DNA of 64,000 nt from assembly GCA_003164035.1 (NCBI GenBank), contig PLRS01000112.1, positions 1 to 64,000 of the forward strand. The letters run 5' to 3'. Shown in pieces: positions 54,891 through 63,241 of this stretch. This DNA comes from Bryobacterales bacterium (GTDB lineage Bacteria > Acidobacteriota > Terriglobia > Bryobacterales > Bryobacteraceae). Below the pieces are notes generated by a model. The model had not been told where the DNA came from. It made no database searches and saw only the letters and a program-made list of their open reading frames with translations. Made by a program: the position numbers and the translations under genes. Numbering within the stretch: the first letter of the stretch is position 1; each line of letters begins with the position of its first letter.

Positions 54891-55169
54891 CTACACCAAC
54901 CCGATTGTTACACGCCGCCCGACCACCGCAGCAGCCCGTTGCAGGCTGCCGAGCGTAATGTCGTTCTTCGGATCGAGGATACGGTCAACCTGGGTGCGGC
55001 TCGTCTTCAGTAGCGCGGCCATGCGGTTCTTCGAGATTTTTTTCTTTTTCATGGCCTCGGCAAGCTGCCACGCGACGACCTCCTTCACCGCCTGTGCTTG
55101 TGCCTCTTCGAAAATGCCTTCCTCCTTGAGGAAGTCATCGATGCTGGAACCCATATGCCTCTCGCTCAT
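54891..55169 (-). CDS. XRE-family antitoxin (HigA-like), paralogue of 50196-50483
   Basis: 92 aa, closely similar in plan to the first copy: HMGSSIDDFLKEEGIFEEAQ, then HTH ISKNRMAALLKTSRTQVDRI and LGSLQRAAAVVGRRV. Intact. Overlaps the last codon of the frameshifted toxin gene by 4 nt (ATGA). Without a working toxin it may still bind the shared-type operator. Confidence 0.87.
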   Translation of the reverse strand: MSERHMGSSIDDFLKEEGIFEEAQAQAVKEVVAWQLAEAMKKKKISKNRMAALLKTSRTQVDRILDPKNDITLGSLQRAAAVVGRRVTIGLV

Positions 55170-55524
55170 CGCTCCAACTCCTTCTGGCGCTTTCGCGCAG
55201 TTGCCAAATCCTCATCCGGCGTGGCCCGCGTCTTCTTGATGAACCCGTGCAACGCGACCAAGTGCTCGCGGTAAAGGCAAAACAGCACCCGCGCCGTCCG
55301 TTTCGTCGGCAGGTCCTCCGGACTTCCCACAGCCCGCCTCCCATTGGGCGGCACAGCGGCATACCCACGGGCCAACGCCACTGCGCCCCCAGCAAGTCCT
55401 TCCCTATCGCCTGGCGCTCCGCCACATTCAGCCCTTTCAGCCACTCCCTGACCGGCTCGCTTCCGGCCGTGCGATAAAGAATCAGCGGGATCTTTTGCGG
55501 CTGTAGGCCGTCGCCATCTTGCAC
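55166..55524 (-). pseudogene. Frameshifted HigB-like toxin
   Basis: The first part reads KIPLILYRTAGSEPVREWLK, ... QWRWPVGMPL, GGGLWEVRR in one frame. The rest (DLPTKRTARVLFCLYREHLV, ALHGFIKKTRATPDEDLATA) continues in another, ending at the antitoxin overlap. Alignment by eye with the intact toxin at 50480-50809 places a one-base deletion around 55318-55325 (AGGACC where AGNGACC is expected). Start unclear (GTG 55524 or ATG 55557). Confidence 0.85.
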
Positions 55525-55532
55525 CTTATCCA

Positions 55533-55543
55533 GTACAGTGTAC
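55533..55543. promoter_or_regulatory. Candidate operator of the second toxin-antitoxin locus
   Basis: Perfect palindrome GTACA-G-TGTAC immediately upstream of the likely toxin start; shares its core with the site upstream of the intact locus. Confidence 0.45.
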
Positions 55544-55786
55544 CACAAAAGGTTCATGCGGCCTCGCTTCATGCAAGCGGGCAATGCACAAGAATGCCCA
55601 ACGGCGTACAACGAAAAAGCCCCCGGCAAGCACCGGTGAAGAAATTAAAGGATTTATTTGTTTTTTCACGCCCGGGCGACGCACAGGAATGCACAACGAT
55701 GCACAACCGAAGGCACTGGCAAGGACCGCTCTCTCCGGGCGTGGCTCGGTTCTGAGCTACAGGTATAATTCCTGAACGGGGGTGAA

Positions 55787-57958
55787 GTGGGAACGGAAAC
55801 GGACGATCTGGACGAAGCGCTGGCGCACCACCGGGCCGGGAGGCTGGCGGAAGCGGCGGCGGGGTACCGCGCGGTACTGCTGCGCAATCCGCGCCAGCCG
55901 GACGCGCTTTACCTGCTGGGGATGGTGGCGCACCAGACGGGACGCAGCGAGCCAGCCATCCGCATGTTCCGCCAGGCGCTGGCGGTGAAACCGGACCACG
56001 CCCATTGCTGGAACCTGCTGGGACTGGCGCTGGCGGCCACCGGAGATGAGGCGGGCGCGGAGGAGAGTTACCGGCGAGCGCTCGCGATCGAACCCTCTCC
56101 GGGCTTTTTTCTCAACCTGGGTAATCTGCTGAAGTCGCGGGGCCGTTCCACCGAAGCCGGAGACGCCTACCGGGACGCGTTGCGGCGCGACTCCCGATTT
56201 GCCGCGGCGCATTATAGCCTGGGCAACCTGCACCGTGCGACGGGCGACCTGGAAGAAGCCGAGGCGTGTTTCAGGCGGGCGCTGGAGACCGAGCCGGCGC
56301 ATGGCGACTCGCTTGCGGCGCTGGGACAAACGCTCCAGGCTCTCGGCCGGCCGTCGGAGGCGCTGCCGTTTCTGGAGCAGGCAGTCCGCCGGGCGCCGGC
56401 CGACGCCGGGCTCGCTTGCGATTTGGGCGACACGCTAACGGCGCTGGGCCGCGGCGCGGACGCCGCCCAATGCTACGAATCCGCGATTGCCACCGAGCCG
56501 GGCTTCGCGCGCGCCTGGTTCGCCTCCGCGTGCCTGGAACGCGACCGGCACGATTACGCCGCTGCCGCGGAACGCTTTCGGCAAGCCTGCCAGCTTCGGC
56601 CGGAGTGGGCCGAAGCGCATCACAACCTGGGCCAGGCGCTATTCCAGACCGGGCAGGTGGACGAGGCGCTGGCTGAGTTCAAAGTGGCGGCCGAGGCGGG
56701 AAGCGGAGACGTTTCGCGAGCCATGGCGGCGGTGATCGTCCCCGGCAGCCCGGTCGCGGACAATGCGACCATCCTGGCGGTGAGGCAGGACTGGGCACGA
56801 AGGGAGTTTGCGGGGACCGGGCGAAGAGACGACAGACCACAAAATGCGATGGTCTGTCCCACCAAGCTCCGAATCGGGTATCTTTCCTCGTTTTTTCACC
56901 GCCGGAACTGGATGAAGCCGGTATGGGGCGTGATTCACGGGCACGACCGCACCGGCTTCGAGATTCACCTGTTTTCCGACGGGCCGGAGGAGGCGATCGG
57001 CGAGGAGTATCGCCGTTCGGCGGGCGATGTTTTCCATGACATCTCCGGGCTATCGAACGAGGCTGCGGCTGCAGCGATCGAACAAGCCGGGGTGGACGTG
57101 CTGGTGGACCTGAACGGCTACAGCGCGATGGCGCGGCTGCCGCTCGTCGCGGCGCGGCCGGCGCCGGTGGTCATTGGCTGGTTCAATCTGTACGCCACCA
57201 GCGGGATGGAGGCTTACGATTGGCTGGTGGGCGACGCAGTGACGATTCCCGAGGAGGAGGAACAGTTCTACTGCGAGCGGATCGCGCGGGTCCCCGGCAC
57301 GTACCTGGCGTTCGAGGTGGGATACCCGGCGCCGGAAGTGAGCGCTCCGCCGTGCCTCGAGACCGGCGGAAGACTGGCGTTCGGATCGTTAGCCTCGCAG
57401 TACAAAATCACGCCGGAGGTGGTAGCGGCGTGGAGCGCGATTCTGCGGCAGGCGCCGGGGAGCACGCTGCTGATCCGGAACGCCGGCCTCGAAGCCGAGG
57501 GCATGCGCGGGTTTGTGCGGGCACGGTTCGAAGGCGAGGGAATCGGCGCGGACCGGCTGGATCTCGAAGGCCCGGCGGAGCACGACGAGTTCCTCGGGTC
57601 CTACGGGCGAATCGACGTGGCGCTCGATCCGTTCCCCTACAACGGCGGCACGACCACGATGGAAGCGCTGTGGCAGGGAGTGCCGGTGATCTCGTTTCGG
57701 GGCGACCGATGGGCGGCGCGGACCAGCGCGTCGCTCGAGCTGGCCGCCGGGCTGGGCGAATTTGTGGCCGCGGGCCGCGAGGGTTACGTGGCGCTGGCGG
57801 TGGAACTGGCGCGGAGCGCCGAAACCCCCCCGCGCCTGGCGGAACTCAGGCGAAACATGCGGGACCGGCTGCGGCGATCGCCGGCGTGCGACACGGCGGG
57901 GCTGGCCCGGCACCTGGAGCGAATCTACCGGGAAGCTGTGGTATTCTCACCTCGATGA
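55787..57958 (+). CDS. TPR plus GT41 (OGT/SPINDLY-like) glycosyltransferase
   Basis: 723 aa from GTG 55787, with GGGGGTG 3-9 nt upstream and TATAAT at 55764-55769. Residues 5-335 are about nine TPR repeats (LYLLGMVAHQTGRSEPAIRM, CWNLLGLALAATGDEAGAEE, AHHNLGQALFQTGQVDEALA). Residues 358-720 are the GT41 catalytic region: KLRIGYLSSFFHRRNWMKP, DVLVDLNGYSAMARLPL, GSLASQYKITPEV, DPFPYNGGTTTMEALWQGVP. Family role: O-linked sugar transfer to Ser/Thr of proteins, cytoplasmic. The linker (about 346-358) is encoded by a REP-like hairpin. Overlaps the next gene by 4 nt. Confidence 0.92.
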   Translation: MGTETDDLDEALAHHRAGRLAEAAAGYRAVLLRNPRQPDALYLLGMVAHQTGRSEPAIRMFRQALAVKPDHAHCWNLLGLALAATGDEAGAEESYRRALAIEPSPGFFLNLGNLLKSRGRSTEAGDAYRDALRRDSRFAAAHYSLGNLHRATGDLEEAEACFRRALETEPAHGDSLAALGQTLQALGRPSEALPFLEQAVRRAPADAGLACDLGDTLTALGRGADAAQCYESAIATEPGFARAWFASACLERDRHDYAAAAERFRQACQLRPEWAEAHHNLGQALFQTGQVDEALAEFKVAAEAGSGDVSRAMAAVIVPGSPVADNATILAVRQDWARREFAGTGRRDDRPQNAMVCPTKLRIGYLSSFFHRRNWMKPVWGVIHGHDRTGFEIHLFSDGPEEAIGEEYRRSAGDVFHDISGLSNEAAAAAIEQAGVDVLVDLNGYSAMARLPLVAARPAPVVIGWFNLYATSGMEAYDWLVGDAVTIPEEEEQFYCERIARVPGTYLAFEVGYPAPEVSAPPCLETGGRLAFGSLASQYKITPEVVAAWSAILRQAPGSTLLIRNAGLEAEGMRGFVRARFEGEGIGADRLDLEGPAEHDEFLGSYGRIDVALDPFPYNGGTTTMEALWQGVPVISFRGDRWAARTSASLELAAGLGEFVAAGREGYVALAVELARSAETPPRLAELRRNMRDRLRRSPACDTAGLARHLERIYREAVVFSPR
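56831..56858. repeat. REP-like hairpin (family B) inside the GT41 coding sequence
   Basis: GACAGACCA (56831-56839), loop CAAAATGCGA, TGGTCTGTC (56850-56858). Reverse complement matches the intergenic copy at 48711-48738 including most of the loop. It is read through in frame as DDRPQNAMVCP. Confidence 0.82.
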
Positions 57959-59460
57959 GCGAGACTGCGGCGCAGGCTTACTGGCACGAGACGCTGCCAA
58001 AATTGGGAACGGCGGAGGAGTACCGGGCTGCTCGGCGCCTGTTCGAATCCCACGGGTACATGTATGCGAACGTATGCGCGCGGCTGGGGATCGAGCAGCT
58101 ATACCGGTTCCAAACGCCGCCGCCGGGGTTGGGGACGGGCGACCCGGTGACGACGCCGCTCGATGCGCTGATCCGAGTGTTCGCGTTCGGACTCTACCTG
58201 GAGCGCGAGGCGGCGGAAAAGCTCTTGACCGCGGAAGGGGTGGGTACGCTCGAGGCGCTGAACCTGCTGGCGCCGGATCCGGCCAGACCCGGGGCGGTGT
58301 TCGGGACGGTGGCGCTGGTGCCGGTTCCCGGCGCCCTGACGGCGAGCGACCGCGTCTGTGCCCCGGACGGTTCCCAGTTTGGCAGGGCGCCGGATGCGGT
58401 GTACCCGGCGTTTTTCGCCAATACCCTGGCGTTTGTGGACCGGCTGCCGGAAACCCGGTGCGAAACCATGCTGGAACTGGGCACCGCGACCGGCTTTGCG
58501 GCGATCCGGTCGGCGCCGTGGGCCGGCCACATCTGGGCCACCGACGTGGCGCCGCGCAGCGTGCGGTTCGCGGCTTTCAACGTGGGCTTGGCGGGCATCG
58601 GGAACGTCACCGTGCTCGAGGGCGACATGTACGCACCGGTGGAAGGGATGACCTTCGACCGGATTGCGATCCACCCGCCCTACATGCCCTCGCTGGACGG
58701 CAAGTATATCTACCGGGACGGCGGCGAGGACGGCGAGCAGATCTTCCGGCGCGCGGTGGAAGGGTTGCCGCGCTTTCTTCGCCCCCATGGGCGATTCTAC
58801 TCGGTACTGATGGCTTCCGACCGGCGGGGAGAGGCGCTCGAACAGCGCATTCGCAAATGGCTGGGGCCGGACGAAGCGGGTTTCGACGTGGCGATTGTCA
58901 CCGACGAGCGCAACGCGGTTCAGGACGCCCTCGCCAAGGCAACGACCGAGAACGAGCGCGACGCCCCTTTCTGGCGTTCCATCTGGGAACGGAACCAGAC
59001 CGAATCGCTGCTTTACGGGTCGGTGTTGATCCACCGGCACTCGGGCGAGAGAGCAGGGGCGAATGTGCGGGCGCAGGCCGGCGTTGGCTTCAACTGGCGG
59101 CACCTCGACGGATTGCTGGACTGGGAGATTCGGGTGCGGCAACCGGGGGCGGACCAGATGCTGCTGGAATGCCGTCCGAGAATTGCGGCGGGATGCGAGC
59201 TGCAGGTGTCCTATCGGCTGGTGGAGGGCCGGTTGACCCCTTATGAGGCGCAGTTCCAGGTAATGGGAGCGCTGCGGACCCGTTTCAAGAGCCCGCTCTG
59301 GCTGGTAGAAGCGATTTTCGGGTGCGACGGCAAGGCGAGTTGGCGGGATCGGTATATGGCTTTGGTCGCGGAGGGCAGAATTCCGCCGCAGGCGCCGGCA
59401 GCGGAGTTTGCGCGCATGCTGATCGCGCTGGTATCGGGCGGAGCGTTGGTGGCGGAGTGA
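57955..59460 (+). CDS. Class I methyltransferase of PrmC/HemK-like type with extra domains
   Basis: 501 aa. N-terminal domain about 1-150 (YRAARRLFESHGYMYANVCA), a central methyltransferase about 170-300 with motif I MLELGTATGFAAI, acidic DVAPRSVRFAAFN and IHPPYMPSLDG in the place of the (N/D)PPY motif of N-methyltransferases, then a C-terminal beta-rich domain. The His before PPY replaces the usual Asn/Asp, so amide or nucleobase N-methylation is uncertain. Its ATG overlaps the GT41 stop by 4 nt, so the two are coupled and may modify the same protein or glycan. Substrate unknown. Confidence 0.85.
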   Translation: MSETAAQAYWHETLPKLGTAEEYRAARRLFESHGYMYANVCARLGIEQLYRFQTPPPGLGTGDPVTTPLDALIRVFAFGLYLEREAAEKLLTAEGVGTLEALNLLAPDPARPGAVFGTVALVPVPGALTASDRVCAPDGSQFGRAPDAVYPAFFANTLAFVDRLPETRCETMLELGTATGFAAIRSAPWAGHIWATDVAPRSVRFAAFNVGLAGIGNVTVLEGDMYAPVEGMTFDRIAIHPPYMPSLDGKYIYRDGGEDGEQIFRRAVEGLPRFLRPHGRFYSVLMASDRRGEALEQRIRKWLGPDEAGFDVAIVTDERNAVQDALAKATTENERDAPFWRSIWERNQTESLLYGSVLIHRHSGERAGANVRAQAGVGFNWRHLDGLLDWEIRVRQPGADQMLLECRPRIAAGCELQVSYRLVEGRLTPYEAQFQVMGALRTRFKSPLWLVEAIFGCDGKASWRDRYMALVAEGRIPPQAPAAEFARMLIALVSGGALVAE

Positions 59461-59794
59461 GGGCGGCTGCTGGATTGGCGCAGCCAAGAGCGCCGGGATG
59501 AGTCCCGGCGTGGCAGACTCATAGAGTCCGCTCCACGCAGGGCACTATTTGCAGGACCTGTGACAGGGTTTTGTGCAGTCTGTACGAAATTTCACCAGGC
59601 AGTAGAAAACACTTGGGTAGGTGGCCGGGAGATCGCCGCTAGTACTGGTTCGCGATCTTTTCGACCGGCTTTTTCGGGTGGTTGCGTATAATTCATTAGA
59701 GCGATACGCGCCACCGGCGTATTTTTTTGGTAATCTTGATCCTGCCCGTCGGCGCGGAAGGTCAGCCGCCGATGCGGCAAAATGGGGGGATGGA
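59461..59794. promoter_or_regulatory. Upstream region of the T6SS sheath operon
   Basis: 59461-59540 carries a copy of the dispersed repeat seen at 8225-8310 (AGAGCGCCGGGA, GTCCGCTCCACG). TATAAT at 59687-59692 is the best -10 and would give a leader of about 95 nt to tssB. GGGGGATGGA just before the ATG supplies the ribosome site. No sigma-54 -24/-12 element recognised. No gene seen. Confidence 0.55.
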
Positions 59795-60310
59795 ATGGCA
59801 AGAGTAAGTACGCAGCATAAGCTTGATCGCGTGAGACCTCCGCGGGTGCAGATCACCTACGACGTGGAGGTCGGAGACGCGATCGAAATCAAGGAATTAC
59901 CGTTTGTCCTGGGCGTGTTGGGCGATTTCACCGGCCAACCGACCGAGCCTTTGGCCCGGGTCAAGGACCGGAAGTTCGTGGAGGTAAACCCGGACAATTT
60001 CGACACGGTGCTGGCGAACATGAAACCGCACCTGGCATTTTCGGTGGAGAACAAGCTGAGCGAGGATCCGGAGGCGCCGAAACTGAAAGTCGACCTGAAT
60101 TTCAAGAGCATGGACGACTTTGCGCCGGAATCGGTGGCGCGGCAGGTGGGCCCACTGCGGGAATTGCTGGAACTGCGCGACCGGTTGGCGGACCTGCGGG
60201 GTTCGATGCAGGGCAACGACAAGCTGGAAGAGCTGTTGCGGGAATCGGTGAGCGACAAGGATAAACTGGCGAAGCTGCGCGCCGAGCTGGGGAAGGGGGA
60301 AACCCAATGA
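59795..60310 (+). CDS. tssB: T6SS sheath small subunit TssB (VipA)
   Basis: 171 aa from ATG 59795. Family hallmarks VRPPRVQITYDVEVGDAIEI, ELPFVLGVLGDFTG, FVEVNPDNFDTVLANMKP, and LKVDLNFKSMDDFAPESVAR. Forms the contractile sheath with TssC and is the docking partner of TagJ in systems that have it. First gene of the plus-strand T6SS operon; its stop overlaps the tssC start (ATGA). Confidence 0.96.
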   Translation: MARVSTQHKLDRVRPPRVQITYDVEVGDAIEIKELPFVLGVLGDFTGQPTEPLARVKDRKFVEVNPDNFDTVLANMKPHLAFSVENKLSEDPEAPKLKVDLNFKSMDDFAPESVARQVGPLRELLELRDRLADLRGSMQGNDKLEELLRESVSDKDKLAKLRAELGKGETQ

Positions 60311-61797
60311 GTGAAGGCCAAAAAGTTGCAGCCGCGCCATCGGCGGCGGCCGAACAAGTCGGGGAAGTGAGTCTGCTCGACCGGATTGTAGAAGAAGGGC
60401 GGATGGCGCGCGATCCGGCAGCCAAGGAACGCGGCAAGAACCTGGTAAAGGAATTCGTAGAGCAGGTGCTGGAAGGATCGATGACGGTGTCCAAGGACGC
60501 CGAGGCGATGATCAACGCGCGCATCGCTCAGATCGATCACCTGGTTTCGATCCAATTGAACGAAGTGCTGCACAACGCGGCTTTTCAGAAGCTGGAAGGC
60601 AGTTGGCGCGGCTTGAAATACCTGATGGATCAGAGCGAAACCAGCGACAAGCTCAAGATCAAGGTATTCAACGTCACCAAGAAGGAGCTGTTGCGCGATC
60701 TGCAGCGGGCTCCGGAATTCGACCAGAGCGCGCTGTTCAAGAAAGTGTACGAAGAAGAATACGGCGTGTTCGGCGGGGCTCCGTTCGCGTCCATGATCGG
60801 CGACTACGAATTCGGGCGCGGGCCGGAAGACATGGAACTGCTGGAGAAGATCTCGCAGGTGGCATCGGCGGCGCACGCTCCGTTCCTTTCGGCGGCGGCG
60901 CCGGAGATGCTGAACATGGACAGCTTTACCGCCCTCGACGCGCCGCGCGATATGGCGAAGATTTTCGACTCGAGCGAATATGCCAAGTGGAAGAGCTTCC
61001 GCCAGAGCGAGGACTCGCGCTATGTCGGGCTGACGGTGCCGCACGTGCTGATGCGGCTGCCGTACGGCAAGGACGGCGTGCAGGTGGACGGTTTCAATTA
61101 CGAAGAAGGGGTAGACGGCAGCGAGCACTCGAAGTACCTGTGGGGCAACGCGGCCTACGCCTTGGGGGCGCGCCTGACGCAAGCCTTCGCGCTGTACGGC
61201 TGGTGCGCGGCGATCCGCGGGGTGGAAGGCGGCGGCCTGGTAGAGGGGTTGCCGACGCACACGTTCACCACCGATTCGGGCGACGTGGCGCTGAAGTGTC
61301 CCACCGAGACCCCGGTCACCGACCGGCGTGAAAAAGAACTGGCGGACCTGGGATTCGTTCCGCTGGTGCATTGCAAAGGCACCGACTACGCGGCATTCTT
61401 CAGCGTGCAGTCGGCGCAAAAGCCCAAACAGTACGACCAGGAAGCGGCCAATGCCAATGCGCGGCTTTCGGCGCAGTTGCCCTACATCCTGGCGGTATCG
61501 CGTTTCGCTCACTATTTGAAGTCGATGTGCCGGGACAAGATCGGCAGCTTCATGTCGCGCAGCCAATGCGAGTCTTTCCTGAACCGGTGGATCATGAACT
61601 ACGTGGCCGCGAGCGACGACGTGGGCGCGACCATCAAGGCCCAGCGCCCGTTACGGGAGGCGCGGGTGGAAGTAGTGGAAGTGCCGGGCAAGCCGGGTGT
61701 CTATCGCGCGGTGGCTTTCCTGCGGCCGCACTTCCAACTGGATGAATTGTCGGTATCCCTGCGGCTGGTCGCGGAATTGCCGCAAGCCGCCAAGTAG
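60307..61797 (+). CDS. tssC: T6SS sheath large subunit TssC (VipB)
   Basis: 496 aa, normal length. Landmarks: FQKLEGSWRGLKYLMDQSET, VTKKELLRDLQRAPEFDQSA, YGVFGGAPFASMIGDYEFGR, FRQSEDSRYVGLTVPHVLMR and the C-terminal FLRPHFQLDELSVSLRLVAE. Builds the sheath with TssB; its C-terminal helices are the usual ClpV-interaction and baseplate side. ATG overlaps tssB by 4 nt. Confidence 0.97.
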   Translation: MSEGQKVAAAPSAAAEQVGEVSLLDRIVEEGRMARDPAAKERGKNLVKEFVEQVLEGSMTVSKDAEAMINARIAQIDHLVSIQLNEVLHNAAFQKLEGSWRGLKYLMDQSETSDKLKIKVFNVTKKELLRDLQRAPEFDQSALFKKVYEEEYGVFGGAPFASMIGDYEFGRGPEDMELLEKISQVASAAHAPFLSAAAPEMLNMDSFTALDAPRDMAKIFDSSEYAKWKSFRQSEDSRYVGLTVPHVLMRLPYGKDGVQVDGFNYEEGVDGSEHSKYLWGNAAYALGARLTQAFALYGWCAAIRGVEGGGLVEGLPTHTFTTDSGDVALKCPTETPVTDRREKELADLGFVPLVHCKGTDYAAFFSVQSAQKPKQYDQEAANANARLSAQLPYILAVSRFAHYLKSMCRDKIGSFMSRSQCESFLNRWIMNYVAASDDVGATIKAQRPLREARVEVVEVPGKPGVYRAVAFLRPHFQLDELSVSLRLVAELPQAAK

Positions 61798-61813
61798 CAC
61801 TCAACCCTTAACC

Positions 61814-61839
61814 GCCCGCGTTCCGGGGGGAGCGCGGGC
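61814..61839 (+). promoter_or_regulatory. Hairpin between tssC and hcp
   Basis: GCCCGCG / CGCGGGC stem with a 12-nt G-rich loop, no T tract. More likely an mRNA processing or stabilising element, or partial terminator, than a full terminator. Confidence 0.5.
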
Positions 61840-61868
61840 ACCAATACACATCAGAGGAGAGCATAATT

Positions 61869-62354
61869 ATGGCCGTAGAAATGTTTTTGACTATCAAAGG
61901 CGTCACGGGAGAGGCGCAGGCAAAAGGCTTTACGGGCTGGATCGACATCTTCAGCTACAGCGTAGGCGCGTCGAACCCCACCACGGTGGGAACGGGGACC
62001 GGTTCGGGCGCGGGCAAAGTGGACATATCGTCGTTTTCGATTCAGAAGACCATCGATTCCGCCACGCCTTCGCTATTTCTGAATTGCGCTTCGGGCAAGC
62101 ATTTCGCCACGGCGCAACTGAAGGTACGCGAAGCGGGCGGGGACGCGCCGGTGGAATTCCTGGTAATCGACTTCACCCAGGTATTCATCGACAGCATCAG
62201 TTGGGGCGGGTCTTCCGGCGGCGGCAAGCCGTCGGAGAGCGTTTCCTTCAGCATGGCGACGATCAAGTTCACGTACACGGCGCAGTCGGCGACAGGTACG
62301 GGCGCGGGTCCGGTACCGTTCGGCTGGAACCTCTTGACGAACGTCCAGTTGTAA
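61869..62354 (+). CDS. hcp: T6SS tube protein Hcp (TssD)
   Basis: 161 aa. Hexameric ring protein of the inner tube and secreted marker. Starts MAVEMFLTIKGVTGEAQAKG, continues DIFSYSVGASNP, FSIQKTIDSATPSLFLNCAS, FLVIDFTQVFIDSISWGG and SFSMATIKFTYTAQSATGTG. A Gly/Ser-rich insert (TVGTGTGSGAGKVD) follows the first strands. Strong AGAGGAGAG ribosome site. Hairpins on both sides suggest separately adjusted mRNA levels. Confidence 0.96.
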   Translation: MAVEMFLTIKGVTGEAQAKGFTGWIDIFSYSVGASNPTTVGTGTGSGAGKVDISSFSIQKTIDSATPSLFLNCASGKHFATAQLKVREAGGDAPVEFLVIDFTQVFIDSISWGGSSGGGKPSESVSFSMATIKFTYTAQSATGTGAGPVPFGWNLLTNVQL

Positions 62355-62375
62355 TCGCCGCGCAAGCGGAACGGG

Positions 62376-62403
62376 CTGGGCTGGCGGATCGGCGCCAGCC
62401 CAG
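62376..62403 (+). promoter_or_regulatory. Strong hairpin after hcp
   Basis: Perfect 11-bp stem CTGGGCTGGCG / CGCCAGCCCAG with a 6-nt loop, 22 nt after the hcp stop, no T tract. A second smaller hairpin (CGCAGGCT/AGCCTGCG) lies about 60 nt further on. Likely 3' stabilisation of hcp mRNA or partial termination before tagJ. Confidence 0.6.
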
Positions 62404-62509
62404 TCGTGTCTTGGGTTAGTTGTAAGGCGATTGGTTCACAAGAAAAGCCGGGACCAATCCCGGCTCCGCAGGCTTGACAGCCTGCGCCACGGATGCAACG
62501 AGAGGGACG

Positions 62510-63241
62510 ATGACTGCCAAAGAACTTTATCGGGCCGGCAAGCTGAACGAGGCGATTCAGGCCCTGAATCAGGAGCTGCGCAACAATCCGACCGACTTGA
62601 AGCAGCGCATTTTTCTGTTTGAGCTGCTGTGTTTCGCCGGAGAGTACGACCGGGCGGAGAAACACCTGGCGGTGCTCTCGGAAGCGAGCGCGGAAGCGGC
62701 GACAGGCGCGCTATTGTACCGGGCGGCGCTGATGGGCGAGCGTTCGCGCAACGATTTGTTCGAGAAGAGGGAATACCCCACGGGGGCGGTGCAGCCGGTA
62801 ACGGGCACGTTGAACGGGAAGCCCTTCGAGGAGTTGGAGGACGCGGACGAGCGGATAGGAGCGCGGCTCGAGATCTACGCAGCCGGTCAACTGATGTGGA
62901 TTCCGTTCGAGCACCTGGCATCGGTGGAAATGCAGGCGCCTAAGCGGCTGCGGGATTTGCTGTGGGCGCCGGCGCTGGTTCACACCGGGCCGTCGTTCAA
63001 GGGGGCGGAGCTTGGTGAAGTGCTGGTCCCGGTGGTGGCGCCGCTCAGTTTCCGCCACGCCGACGATGCCGTCAGGCTGGGCCGCTCGACCGTATGGGAA
63101 GAGCAGGCGGACGGCCAGGTGGTGCCTTTCGGCCAGAAGATGCTGCTGGTGGATGGCGAAGAGGTTCCCATTCTGGAGGTCCGCCGGATCGAGATCACCG
63201 CCGCGGAGGACTCCGCGTTAGACGAACATGCCACTGCGTGA
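62510..63241 (+). CDS. tagJ: T6SS accessory protein TagJ (ImpE/SciE family)
   Basis: 243 aa from ATG 62510 with GAGGGA 2 nt upstream. N-terminal TPR-like helices (AKELYRAGKLNEAIQALNQE, LFELLCFAGEYDRAEKHLAV) and a C-terminal ImpE beta domain (MWIPFEHLASVEMQAPKRLR, DLLWAPA, GRSTVWEEQADG). In systems studied, TagJ binds the TssB N-terminus and assists sheath handling with ClpV. The end of the gene overlaps tssA by 14 nt. Confidence 0.92.
   Translation: MTAKELYRAGKLNEAIQALNQELRNNPTDLKQRIFLFELLCFAGEYDRAEKHLAVLSEASAEAATGALLYRAALMGERSRNDLFEKREYPTGAVQPVTGTLNGKPFEELEDADERIGARLEIYAAGQLMWIPFEHLASVEMQAPKRLRDLLWAPALVHTGPSFKGAELGEVLVPVVAPLSFRHADDAVRLGRSTVWEEQADGQVVPFGQKMLLVDGEEVPILEVRRIEITAAEDSALDEHATA

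Noticed and set aside
59461-59794. Sigma-54 promoter for the T6SS operon, suggested by rpoN in the same window
   Set aside because: No GG-N10-GC element with TGGCAC/TTGC-like flanks was found; a TATAAT -10 is the better candidate.
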